Source: VAXT01 sp963827725 (GTDB taxonomy: Bacteria; Actinomycetota; Thermoleophilia; Gaiellales; Gaiellaceae). Taken from it: a stretch of DNA of 64,000 bases. The notes beneath the pieces are model-generated. The model was given only the letters and a program-made list of their open reading frames with translations. It was not told where the DNA came from and ran no database searches. Positions 43,301-52,149 of the stretch are shown piece after piece. Location of the stretch: the NCBI GenBank assembly GCA_963827725.1, contig CAWHBM010000003.1:62001-126000 (forward strand). The letters run 5' to 3'. A program made the translations under genes and the position numbers. Within the stretch, counting starts at the first letter, position 1. Each line of letters opens with the position of its first letter.

Positions 43301-44431
43301 CTATGAGCGCTCGTTGACGACGTCGCTCGGTCGTCCGGCAAGGGTGTGCTCGAGCACGTCGACGATCCGCTCGGAGGCCTTGCCGTCCCAGAGCGGCGGG
43401 ACGTGCGCCTCCTTGCCCTCGCGCGCCGCGATCAGCGCCGGAACCTCGGAGATTCGCTTCGGCTCGAGTCCCAGGAGGACGTTCGTTCCCATCGAGACCG
43501 TGATCGGCCGCTCGGTGTTCGCGCGCAGCGTGAAGCACGGCAGTCCGAGGAACGTCGTCTCCTCCTGGATGCCGCCCGAATCCGTCAGTACCGCAGCCGA
43601 CCCTGCAACGAGGCTCAGGAACTCGACGTAGCCGACCGGCTCGATCAACCTGAGCCGCTCGAGATCGAAGTCGATCGACAGCGCCTCGAGCGCTCCGCGT
43701 GTCCGGGGGTGAACCGGGAAGACGACGGGAAGCTCGGCCGAGATGCCCGCGAGCTCGCCCATCGCCTCGGCCAGCAAGGGGCCGTCGACGAGGGCAGGGC
43801 GGTGCAACGTGACGACCAGGTACTCGCCCCTGGGCAGATCGCGCTCCTCGGGCGCGCCACGGGCGTCGATTCGCTCCCGCATGGCGACGAGCGAGTCGAT
43901 CATCGTGTTGCCGACGTCGTGGATCCTGGGCGCGGGACAGCCCTCCGCGAGGAGATTGTCGCGCGCCTCGGGCGAGTGGATGAAGAGGAGGTCCGACACC
44001 TGGTCGGCAACGATGCGGTTGATCTCCTCGGGCATCGTGCGATCGAAGGAGCGCAGTCCCGACTCCACATGCCCGATCGGCAAGAGCAGCTTCGAGGCCG
44101 TCAGCGCGGCAGCCATCGTCGAGTTCACGTCGCCGGGCACGAGCACGACATCCGGCTTCGCCTCGAGCAGCACCGGCTCGAGCCGTTCCATCACGGCAGC
44201 GGTCTGCTGCGCGTGCGAGCCGGAGCCCACTCCGAGCGAGTAGTCGGGCTCGCCGACTCCGAGCTCTTCGAGGAAGATCTCGGACATCTCGCGGTCGTAG
44301 TGCTGTCCGGTATGGACGAGGACGTGCTCGAACTCGTCGCCACGGCGCTGAAGCTCGGCCGCAATGGGCGCGATCTTCATCAGGTTCGGTCGCGTGCCGA
44401 CGACCGAGAGCACCTTGCGCCGCTTGGCCAT
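43301..44431 (-). CDS. wecB: UDP-N-acetylglucosamine 2-epimerase (non-hydrolysing)
   Basis: A 376-residue enzyme interconverting UDP-GlcNAc and UDP-ManNAc. Signature sequences are LSVVGTRPNLMKIAPIAAEL, HVLVHTGQHYDREMSEIFL, VLVPGDVNSTMAAALTASKL, IGHVESGLRSFDRTMPEEIN, VDGP/VVFPVHPRTRGAL and LTDSGGIQEETTFLGLPCFT. ATG 44431 is the natural start; the frame upstream is antisense to the oxidoreductase gene. No partner dehydrogenase (WecC) is in the window, so ManNAc itself or a ManNAc derivative made elsewhere is incorporated. Confidence 0.94.
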   Translation of the reverse strand: MAKRRKVLSVVGTRPNLMKIAPIAAELQRRGDEFEHVLVHTGQHYDREMSEIFLEELGVGEPDYSLGVGSGSHAQQTAAVMERLEPVLLEAKPDVVLVPGDVNSTMAAALTASKLLLPIGHVESGLRSFDRTMPEEINRIVADQVSDLLFIHSPEARDNLLAEGCPAPRIHDVGNTMIDSLVAMRERIDARGAPEERDLPRGEYLVVTLHRPALVDGPLLAEAMGELAGISAELPVVFPVHPRTRGALEALSIDFDLERLRLIEPVGYVEFLSLVAGSAAVLTDSGGIQEETTFLGLPCFTLRANTERPITVSMGTNVLLGLEPKRISEVPALIAAREGKEAHVPPLWDGKASERIVDVLEHTLAGRPSDVVNERS

Positions 44432-44439
44432 GCGGTCAG

Positions 44440-44485
44440 AGGATAGAGACGGGCCCGGTCCGACGGCCTTCGCTGCCGATACTCT
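44440..44485. promoter_or_regulatory. Divergent promoter pair between wecB and the two-domain oxidoreductase
   Basis: Minus-strand TATCCT (44440-44445) lies eight bases before the wecB ATG. Plus-strand TACTCT (44480-44485) lies seven bases before GTG 44493. Both match TANNNT at leaderless spacing within a 61-base intergenic region. Confidence 0.4.
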
Positions 44486-44492
44486 CAACCGC

Positions 44493-46641
44493 GTGAAACA
44501 AGTCGTTTTGCGGGGTGGAAAGACCCAGGTCGTCGACGTGCCGGAGCCGGCGCCGACTCCCGGCTTCGTCCTGGTCGCAAACGGTGCATCTGCCATTTCC
44601 AGCGGCACCGAGCGCTCGGTGGTCGCGTCCGGCTCGGGCTCGCTTGCGGCACGAGCGATCAAGAACCCGCAGCTCGTTGCGCAGACCCTCCGCCACGCTC
44701 GGGAGCACGGCGTGCGCGAGACGATCGGGGCGGTCAAGGGCGCCGTCGCCGAGGATGCTCCGCTCGGGTATTCGACAGCGGGAACGATCCTCGACACGGG
44801 CGGCGTCGCCGGGATCCACGTCGGTCAGCGGGTCGCCGCCGCCGGCGCGGGCCAGGCGAATCACGCGGAGGTCGTCTCCGTGCCGGCGAACCTCGTCGCT
44901 CCCGTGCCGGAGGGGGTCTCGCTCCGAGATGCGTCCTTCGGGGCGATCGGGGCGATAGCGATCCAGGGCGTGCGCCGGGCAGCGCCGACCCTCGGGGAGC
45001 GCGTCGTCGTCGTCGGGCTCGGGCTGCTCGGCCTGATCACGGTGCAGGCACTCCGCGCCGCCGGCTGTCGCGTGGCCGGGGTCGAGCCGGTCGACGTGCG
45101 CCGTACCCTGGGCTCAGACCTCGGAGCCGAGCTCGTGCTGGAGCCCGCCGGAGCGGTCGACGCGGTCCTGGACTGGACCGGCGGGACGGGAGCAGACGCC
45201 GTCATCATCACGGCTTCTGCACGCAGCGACGACCTCGTCAACGACGCCGTGCGAATGGTGCGGCGGAAAGGGCGCGTCGTACCGGTCGGCGACGTCGGGC
45301 TCGGGCTTCGCGCGCGAGGCGCTGTACGAGCGCGAGGCCGACGTGCTCATCTCGACGTCGTACGGGCCGGGCCGCTACGACCCCTCCTACGAGACCGACG
45401 GCATCGACTACCCACTGCCGTACGCACGCTGGACGGCTGGACGAAACATCGAGGAGTTCCTCCGCCTGCTCTCCGAGGATCTCGTCAAGCTCGACCCGCT
45501 CATCGAGCTGGAGCTTCCCGTCGAACGAGCGGTCGAAGCCTACGAGGCGCTCGCCGGCAGCCCGCCGCCCCTCGCGGCAGTGCTGACCTATTCGGAGCGG
45601 AGTGCGATCGAGAAGCCGGTGCTGCGTTCGTCGGCGGCGTCGTCGCCCGGCGACGGCTCTGAGATTCGGGTCGCTCTCATCGGCGCCGGCGGCTTCGTCC
45701 GCTCGATGCACCTCCCGAACCTGCAACGTGAAGAAGGCGTCCGCATCACGACGGTCGTCAGCCTCGGAGGGTCGTCGGCCGACTCCCTCGCCCGCTCGCT
45801 CAACGGGGCGCGACCGGGAACAGACTGGCGTGAGGCCATGGATGCACCGGACGTCGACCTCGTCGTCGTCGCCACTCGGCACGACTCGCACGCAGAGATC
45901 TCGGCGGCGGCATTGAGAGCGGGCAAGGCTGTCTTCGTCGAGAAGCCGCTCGGTCTCACGCGCGAGGAGATCGACGACGTGTGGGCAGCGGGAGAGACGA
46001 ACGACCGTCTGGCGATCGGCTTCAACCGGCCGTTCGCCGAGCTGGCCCGCGGCCTGGCGGAGGAGACGAGGCGTCTCACCGGTCCCTCTCAGCTCGTCTA
46101 CCGAGTCAGCTCTCCGGTTTCGCACGACCACTGGCTGAACGACCCGCTCCAGGGAGGCGGGCGCATCCTCGGCGAGGCGTGCCACATGTTCGACTTCGCC
46201 AACTGGCTGCTGGGCACTCCCGAGCGCGTGATCGCGGCGGCCGTGCCGGCACCTTCCGGGGTCGGCTCGCCCGAGAGCGCCTCGATCACGATCCAGTACG
46301 CTGACGGCTCGGTGGCGACGATCCACTACTCGGGTCTCGGTCCCGCCTCGATGCCGAAGGAGCGAGTCGAGCTCTTGCGCAGCGGACACTCCTGGGTCCT
46401 GGACGACTTCCGGACCCTGACCTCGTTCGGCGCCGACGGAACCCAGACGAAAAGCAGTCGCGGCGGCAAGGGGCATGCCGAGCTCCTGCATCGCACACTC
46501 TCGGCGACGCGCGGGGAGCAGCCGTTCGAGCCAGGGCTCGGCGCTGCCTACGTCGCGCAGAGCGTCGGTCTCGCAGCACTCGAGTCGATCGCGTCCGGAC
46601 AGCCGGTCGAGGTACAGCGACCTCCCGAGAGGGCCGCCTGA
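44493..46641 (+). CDS. Two-domain oxidoreductase (MDR-type dehydrogenase + Gfo/Idh/MocA), one frameshift
   Basis: About 716 residues. The N-terminal half is a zinc-dehydrogenase-like MDR domain (GYSTAGTILDTGGVAGIHVG, GERVVVVGLGLLGLITVQAL, GRVVPVGDVGLGL). The C-terminal half is a Gfo/Idh/MocA domain (VALIGAGGFVRSMHLPNL, VDLVVVATRHDSHAEISAAA, GKAVFVEKPLGLT, GGRILGEACHMFDFANWLL). This bi-domain protein is a known type in polysaccharide loci, typically beside AsnB and heparinase-like genes, exactly as here. The frame changes once at about 45300-45318, between VGDVGLGL and EALYEREADVLIS. GTG start. The last base overlaps the asnB ATG. Substrate probably a UDP-sugar or uronic acid. Confidence 0.86.
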
Positions 46642-48572
46642 TGTGCGGTATCTGCGGGATCCTCGGAACCCGAGACGACTTCAGGGTCGACGAGGAGCTC
46701 GTGACGACCATGCGGGAGCGCATTCACCACCGCGGGCCTGACGACGGAGGCTCGTGGCACTCGCCCGAGCACCGAGTCGCCCTCGGCCACCGGCGGCTCT
46801 CGATCATCGACCTCACCGACGCCGGCCATCAGCCGATGTCGAACGAGGACGGAACCGTCTGGATCACGTTCGGCGGAGAGATCTACAACCACATGGACAT
46901 CCGGCCGGAGCTGGAGGCGAAAGGCCACGTCTACCGCTCCAATACCGACACCGAGACGATCATCCACCTCTACGAGGAGGAAGGCCCTCGCTGTGTCGAG
47001 CGCCTGGACGGCATGTTCCACTACGCGATCTGGGACAGCCGTACGCGCGAGCTGCACCTCACTCGTGACCGGCTCGGGAAGAAGCCGCTCTACTACGCGC
47101 AAACGGACGGTGGCTTCGCCTTCGCGTCCGAGATCAAGGCCCTCCTCGAACACCCGGCGATCTCGCCCGAGCTCGACGAGGAAGCGTTCTTCCACTACCT
47201 GACCTTCGTCTGCACGCCCGCACCGCTCACGATGTTCAAGGGGATCCGGAAGCTGGGCCCGGCCGAGCGGATGACGGTGCACGCCAACGGGTCGAAGGAG
47301 ATCGAGACGTACTGGAGCCCGATGTCGCCGAGCGCTGCGGCAGAGGTGGCATCGCTCGAGGAGCCGGAGCTCGCAGAGCGGCTGCTCGAGCTACTTCGAG
47401 AGTCGATCCGCCGGCGCATGATGTCCGACGTGCCATTCGGCGTCTTCCTCTCCGGAGGCGTCGACTCCTCGACCAACGTCGCGCTCATGTCCGAGCTGAT
47501 GTCCAGCCCGGTCCGCACGTTCTCGGTCGGCTACGAGGACTACGAGCGCTACAACGAGCTCGAGCACGCACGCCGGATCGCCACGGAGTTCGGGACCGAC
47601 CACCACGAGGTGATCATCGACTCGGCGGATCTCGAGAAGTTCCTCCCCGACCTCATCTACCACCAGGACGAGCCCATCGCCGACTGGGTCGCGGTCCCGC
47701 TGCACTACGTCTCCAAGCTCGCCCGCGACGACGGGACGGTCGTCGTCCAGATCGGAGAAGGCTCGGACGAGCTCTTCCACGGGTATCCGGGCTACCAGAG
47801 CCACGCCCGCTTCGATTCGCGGTACCTGCCTCCGTTCCAGCGGGTGCCCCGGCCCGTGCGACGGGCCCTGAGCGGCGGCCTCACCGCTTTCTCGCGGCGC
47901 TTCGGCAAGCTCGTGGGCCACGCCGAAGCACTCGAACAGGCGGCGGAGGGGCGGAACTCGTTCTGGGGCGGCGCGATCGCCTACCACGGCGAGCTCAAGG
48001 ACCGCGTCCTGTCAAACGGACGGGCCCACCCGGACTCGTACGAGATCGTCCAGCGGTTCTGGCGCGAGGCCGAGGAGCAGCTCCCCGGCGCCGACCTCCT
48101 GCAGAAGATGACCTACCTCGAGCTCAAGAACCGTCTCGCGGAGCTTCTGCTGATGCGGGTCGACAAGATGACGATGGCGAATTCGGTGGAGGCGCGGGTC
48201 CCGTTCCTCGACCGCGCTCTCGTCGAGTTCGCGCTGGCGCTGCCGCCCGAGATGAAGGTCCGCGGGAACGAGGGCAAGTACCTGCTCAAGCGCGCCGTCG
48301 CGAACATTCTCCCCCCGGAGATCGTGAATCGACCCAAGCAGGGCTTCTCGGCGCCGGTCAGCGAGTGGTTCCGAGCCGACCTGGGCGAGCGAGCGCAGCG
48401 GGAGATTCGCCAGTCGTCGCTGGTCGAGCGAGGCCTCCTGAACTACGAGGCGATCGACGACCTGTGGGCCGCGCATCGCGCCGGCCGGGGCGACTGGGCG
48501 TTCCAGCTGTGGAACATCTACAACGTGAGCGTCTGGCATGACCTCTGGGTCGCCGGGCGCACTCTGGCCTGA
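46641..48572 (+). CDS. asnB: Asparagine synthase (glutamine-hydrolysing) family amidotransferase
   Basis: A 643-residue enzyme with N-terminal Ntn glutaminase (CGICGILG with catalytic Cys2, RGPDDGGSW, LGHRRLSIIDL, RDRLGKKPLYY) and a C-terminal synthetase domain with the PP-loop FLSGGVDSSTNVAL (about 268-281) and IGEGSDELFHGYPGY, then VEARVPFLDRALVEFALALP. In glycan clusters such proteins often amidate a sugar acid rather than make free asparagine. The one-base stop/start overlap with the oxidoreductase and closeness to the lyase support that role (inference). Confidence 0.9.
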   Translation: MCGICGILGTRDDFRVDEELVTTMRERIHHRGPDDGGSWHSPEHRVALGHRRLSIIDLTDAGHQPMSNEDGTVWITFGGEIYNHMDIRPELEAKGHVYRSNTDTETIIHLYEEEGPRCVERLDGMFHYAIWDSRTRELHLTRDRLGKKPLYYAQTDGGFAFASEIKALLEHPAISPELDEEAFFHYLTFVCTPAPLTMFKGIRKLGPAERMTVHANGSKEIETYWSPMSPSAAAEVASLEEPELAERLLELLRESIRRRMMSDVPFGVFLSGGVDSSTNVALMSELMSSPVRTFSVGYEDYERYNELEHARRIATEFGTDHHEVIIDSADLEKFLPDLIYHQDEPIADWVAVPLHYVSKLARDDGTVVVQIGEGSDELFHGYPGYQSHARFDSRYLPPFQRVPRPVRRALSGGLTAFSRRFGKLVGHAEALEQAAEGRNSFWGGAIAYHGELKDRVLSNGRAHPDSYEIVQRFWREAEEQLPGADLLQKMTYLELKNRLAELLLMRVDKMTMANSVEARVPFLDRALVEFALALPPEMKVRGNEGKYLLKRAVANILPPEIVNRPKQGFSAPVSEWFRADLGERAQREIRQSSLVERGLLNYEAIDDLWAAHRAGRGDWAFQLWNIYNVSVWHDLWVAGRTLA

Positions 48573-48576
48573 CGAG

Positions 48577-50397
48577 TTGAGACCGAGTCTCCGCGAGGGG
48601 ATCGCCCTCTGGCGGCATGTGGGCCTCAGGCAAGGCGGGCGGGCCGCTGCGCGGAGAGTCGGGGGCCTGGCGCGCGGCGCCGCTCGAGAGGTTCGTCTTC
48701 GCGCCAGGCCGCTGACGGCCGCGCCGGGCGACCTTGCCGTGGCCCTTGGCGGAGCCGACCTCGTCGACTCGCTCCGAGGCCCTGCGCTCGCCGCAATGCC
48801 GAGCGTGGCCCGCTTCGAGCGAGAGCTCGATGACTCCGTGGTCAAGCGGGCCGACGAGATCGTCGCTCATCGGTTCGACCTTCTCGGCTCCGGCCCGACG
48901 GAGCTCGGCCGGCAGATCGACTGGCACGCGGACTTCAAGACGGGCCGTCGTTGGCCGCTTCGGCACGCCTCTCTGCTTCCCGTCTCGTACGGAGACGGCT
49001 CCGACATCAAGGTTCCCTGGGAGCTTTCTCGGGGCCAGCATCTCCCGCTCCTCGCCGGTGCTCACCGATTGACCGGGGAGAGGCGTTATCTGGACGAGCT
49101 CGGTAGTCAACTGAGCGACTGGACCCGGGCCAATCCCGTCGAGCTCGGCCCGAACTGGGCCTGCACGATGGACGTTGCGATCCGGGCGGCCAACTGGACG
49201 GCCGCCCTCTCGATCGCAGCCGAGGCCGTAGCCGATGAGCCATGGCTCACACTCGCCCTGGAGAGCCTGCTGCTCCACGGGCGGTTCATCCGCGCCCACC
49301 TCGAAGACGGCCGCGTGCGCGGGAACCACTACCTCTCCGACGTCGTCGGCCTGCTGCCCGTGGCCGCCCTGTTCTCGGCGGGGTCGGAGGGCAGAGCGTG
49401 GGCCGAGTGGGCCGTGGACGAGATCGCCTCGGAGATGGAACACCAGGTCCGACCCGACGGTGGCGCGCACGAGGCTTCGATTCCGTATCACCGCCTCGTC
49501 ACCGAGCTCTTCGTCTGCGGCACCCAGGCCGCCGAGGCCCTCGTGCCCGGACGCCTGCCGCCCTGGTACCACGAGCGGCTCGAGCTGATGCTCGCGTTCG
49601 TGGCCGGTTACACCCGGCCCGACGGCCTTGCCCCCCAGGTTGGCGATGCCGACGACGGACGCTTCCTGCCGCTCGGCGACTACGGGCAGGATCCGCGCGA
49701 TCACCGGCATCTCTTCGCGCAGGCCGGTCGCGAGTTCGTGCCGGCAACGGAGCCGGCCTCATTCCCCGAGAGCGGCTTCTACGTCATGCGCGAGGGCGAC
49801 CTGTACGTGATCGTTCGCTGCGGCGACACCGGCCGCTACGGCCTGGGAGGCCATTCCCACAACGACCAGCTCTCGTTCGAGCTGACGAAGGGCGAAGAGC
49901 CGCTCGTCGTCGACCCGGGCACGTTCCTGTACACGCCCGACCCCGAGGCGCGGAACCTCTTCCGCTCGACCGGTTTCCACTCGACGCTCCGCATCGACGG
50001 CGGCGAGCAGAACGAGTTGCGGACCGACGATCTCTTCGCGATGCGAGATCGAGCGCAGGCGGAGGCTCTCCACCGGGGCGGAACCGTCTTCGAGGGGCGG
50101 CATCACGGCTTTCCCGGGGCAACTCACACACGACGGCTCGAGCTCGGCTCGGATGGGCTCCTCATTCGCGACACGGTCGACTCCACGGCCGCCCGAGAGC
50201 TCGAATGGACGTTCACCCTTGCACCCGATGCCGAGGGCAAGGTGGAGATCCGCGCCGAAGGCCTGGAGTTCCGGCCCGAGCAAGGCTGGTACTCGCCGAG
50301 CTACGGCGTTCGCGTGCCGACGAGCTTTCTCCGCGCGCGACGCCGTTCGAAGCCCGGAGAAGACGTCACGGAGATCAGCGTCAGAGCAGCTTCTTGA
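48577..50397 (+). CDS. Heparinase II/III-like polysaccharide lyase family protein
   Basis: About 606 residues. An alpha/alpha-toroid-like N-terminal half (IKVPWELSRGQHLPLLAGAH, NWACTMDVAIRAANWTAAL, HGRFIRAHLEDGRVRGNHYL, PDGGAHEASIPYHRLVTELF) precedes a beta-rich C-terminal half with GRYGLGGHSHNDQLSFELTK and the LVVDPGTFLYT strand. Asn, Tyr and His in these motifs match the lyase catalytic set. No signal peptide is visible, as for cluster-encoded members. TTG 48577 leaves four bases after asnB; ATG 48538 (35-base overlap) is an alternative. It may trim or edit the uronate-containing glycan. Confidence 0.87.
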   Translation: MRPSLREGIALWRHVGLRQGGRAAARRVGGLARGAAREVRLRARPLTAAPGDLAVALGGADLVDSLRGPALAAMPSVARFERELDDSVVKRADEIVAHRFDLLGSGPTELGRQIDWHADFKTGRRWPLRHASLLPVSYGDGSDIKVPWELSRGQHLPLLAGAHRLTGERRYLDELGSQLSDWTRANPVELGPNWACTMDVAIRAANWTAALSIAAEAVADEPWLTLALESLLLHGRFIRAHLEDGRVRGNHYLSDVVGLLPVAALFSAGSEGRAWAEWAVDEIASEMEHQVRPDGGAHEASIPYHRLVTELFVCGTQAAEALVPGRLPPWYHERLELMLAFVAGYTRPDGLAPQVGDADDGRFLPLGDYGQDPRDHRHLFAQAGREFVPATEPASFPESGFYVMREGDLYVIVRCGDTGRYGLGGHSHNDQLSFELTKGEEPLVVDPGTFLYTPDPEARNLFRSTGFHSTLRIDGGEQNELRTDDLFAMRDRAQAEALHRGGTVFEGRHHGFPGATHTRRLELGSDGLLIRDTVDSTAARELEWTFTLAPDAEGKVEIRAEGLEFRPEQGWYSPSYGVRVPTSFLRARRRSKPGEDVTEISVRAAS

Positions 50398-51382
50398 CGA
50401 GCTTCCAGTAGCCGCCGACGACGGGGTTCGCCGCGCGGAGCAGAGTCGGCACGGCCACCATCCCGGGAGAGAATGTGGGGGTCAGATAATGGGCCAGGTC
50501 GCGGTCGCGGACACGGCGGAGCTGTTGCGTGGATCGCCTGCGCCGCGCGACCAGACGAGCATGTCCGGCGAGCCACCCCCAGCCGGCAAGCTTGTCGCGC
50601 AGCCAGCGCTCCTTGGTCGCGATAGCCACCATGCCGAGCTCGGTGGCCAGCAGGAGAGGCGACAAGAGCAGGAGCTGCCGAACCGAGTACGAGGAGAGGA
50701 CGAAGACGAGCCGATTGCGCTCGAGGAAGTAGCTCTTGCGCGGATTGCGCTCGTACTCGTACTCGTGGAAGACATCCGCGGCGGGATCGACGACGACGCG
50801 ATACCCGGCGAGCCGCGCACGCCAGCCGAGCTCCAGATCCTCCAGGTACATGAAGAGCTCCTCGGCGAAGCCCCCGAGCTCGCGGAACGTCTCTACTCGC
50901 ATGGCCATCGCGGTGCCGCTGGGCGCGGGAACGTCCTGGAGCCTGTTCACCGTCGTGACCGGCTCGCCGAACCCGCCTGCCCACCCGATGCCGGTGACGT
51001 GCACCTGGACGCCCGAGGAGTTGAGCTTCTCCGGATCCTCGAGCAGGCGGAGGCGCGCCATCGCGATCCCGACCTTCGGATCCTCCAGCGTCCGGGCGAG
51101 CTGAGCGATCGCTCCGGACGCGACGACGGTGTCGGGATTCAGGAAAGCGAGGACGTCCCCGGTCGCCTCGGCGGCAGCCAGGTTGTTCGCGCCGCCGAAA
51201 CCGAGGTTCTCTCCCGGCTCGAGTACCCGCACCCCGTCGCGGCGCCGGGCCTCCTCGATCTCCGGCCCGCCGGCGCCATTGTCGACGACGAGGATCTCGT
51301 CGGCGTCCCCGGCGAGCGAATCGAGGCACCTCGTGAGAGATGGCCCGGTTCGGTAGGCGACCGTGACGACCGAGACGCTCAA
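50381..51382 (-). CDS. GT2-family glycosyltransferase (rhamnosyltransferase-like)
   Basis: A 333-residue GT-A protein: VSVVTVAYRTGPSLTRCLD, EILVVDNGAGGPEIEEARR, EPGENLGFGGANNLAAAEAT, VLAFLNPDTVVASGAIAQL, PSGTAMAMRVETFRELGGFA, MYLEDLELGWRARLAGYRVV and FHEYEYERNPRKSYFLERNR. The last pattern, followed by hydrophobic sequence, is the usual membrane-associated tail of this subgroup. Converges on the lyase gene with a 17-base overlap. Last gene of the right-hand minus-strand series. Confidence 0.89.
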   Translation of the reverse strand: MSVSVVTVAYRTGPSLTRCLDSLAGDADEILVVDNGAGGPEIEEARRRDGVRVLEPGENLGFGGANNLAAAEATGDVLAFLNPDTVVASGAIAQLARTLEDPKVGIAMARLRLLEDPEKLNSSGVQVHVTGIGWAGGFGEPVTTVNRLQDVPAPSGTAMAMRVETFRELGGFAEELFMYLEDLELGWRARLAGYRVVVDPAADVFHEYEYERNPRKSYFLERNRLVFVLSSYSVRQLLLLSPLLLATELGMVAIATKERWLRDKLAGWGWLAGHARLVARRRRSTQQLRRVRDRDLAHYLTPTFSPGMVAVPTLLRAANPVVGGYWKLVKKLL

Positions 51383-51387
51383 TCGGC

Positions 51388-52146
51388 CTACGTCCGGCGG
51401 ACGTAGTAGCGAAGGCTGCGAACCCCGTCGGTCCTCTTCGGATGCTCCTCGACGAGCTCGACCTTGCCGCCGGCCCGCTCGACGGTCTCGCGGACGTCCG
51501 GCTCCGAGATCGCGAGCAGCCTCGTCGGGGCGAGGTGCAAGCGATTGAGGAGCAGGTCTCCCGGTACGCCGACGGCACGCAGGACGCTGTAGGCCCGGCG
51601 GCGAGGCTGAAGGTGGAGAGCGAGCGGGAGTCGGGCAAGCGTCTGGAACACGGCCAGCCCACCCGGTCGCAGGATTCGCAAGAACTCGGCCAGGTACGCG
51701 CGCTGAAGCTCTCGCCGCGGCAGGTGTTGCAGGACGAGCGTCGTGTAGACGAGGTCGAAGGACGAATCCTCGAAGACGGAGAGGTCGGGCTTCACGTTGA
51801 CCACGAAACTGGCACTGGGAACGTCGGCGTTGAGCTCGCGCCCTAGCCGGACCATCTCTTCGGAGATGTCCACGCCGACGGCCTCGTCAAAACGGCCCGC
51901 CAGCGCACGGGTCAGCCGGCCGACCCCGCAGCCGAAGTCCAGGGCACGTCCCCTCCGCTCGATCCCGCCCACCTGCTCCACCGAATCGAGCAGCTCGGCA
52001 ATCTCCTGCTCGCCGGTGGCGAAGAACTTCTCCGTGTCCCAGCGGCCGCCTCGCTGATCAGGACCGGCGAGGATCGCCCAGAGCGGATCTGCTGCGGCGA
52101 GCTCCTCCCAGTCCCGACCGTGGCGTTCGAGTGAAGAGGTCTTCAT
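51388..52146 (-). CDS. SAM-dependent methyltransferase
   Basis: A 252-residue class I methyltransferase: WEELAAADPLWAILAGPDQR, ATGEQEIAELLDSVEQVG, ALDFGCGVGRLTRALAGRFD (SAM site), VGVDISEEMVRLGRELN, FDLVYTTLVLQHLPRRELQ and LRPGGLAVFQTLARLPL. The PLWAI...FFATGE N-terminal signature is typical of methyltransferases found beside glycosyltransferases. It lies three bases after the sugar transferase stop and five bases before the GT2 gene, so it is part of one operon. Confidence 0.88.
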   Translation of the reverse strand: MKTSSLERHGRDWEELAAADPLWAILAGPDQRGGRWDTEKFFATGEQEIAELLDSVEQVGGIERRGRALDFGCGVGRLTRALAGRFDEAVGVDISEEMVRLGRELNADVPSASFVVNVKPDLSVFEDSSFDLVYTTLVLQHLPRRELQRAYLAEFLRILRPGGLAVFQTLARLPLALHLQPRRRAYSVLRAVGVPGDLLLNRLHLAPTRLLAISEPDVRETVERAGGKVELVEEHPKRTDGVRSLRYYVRRT

Positions 52147-52149
52147 CCC

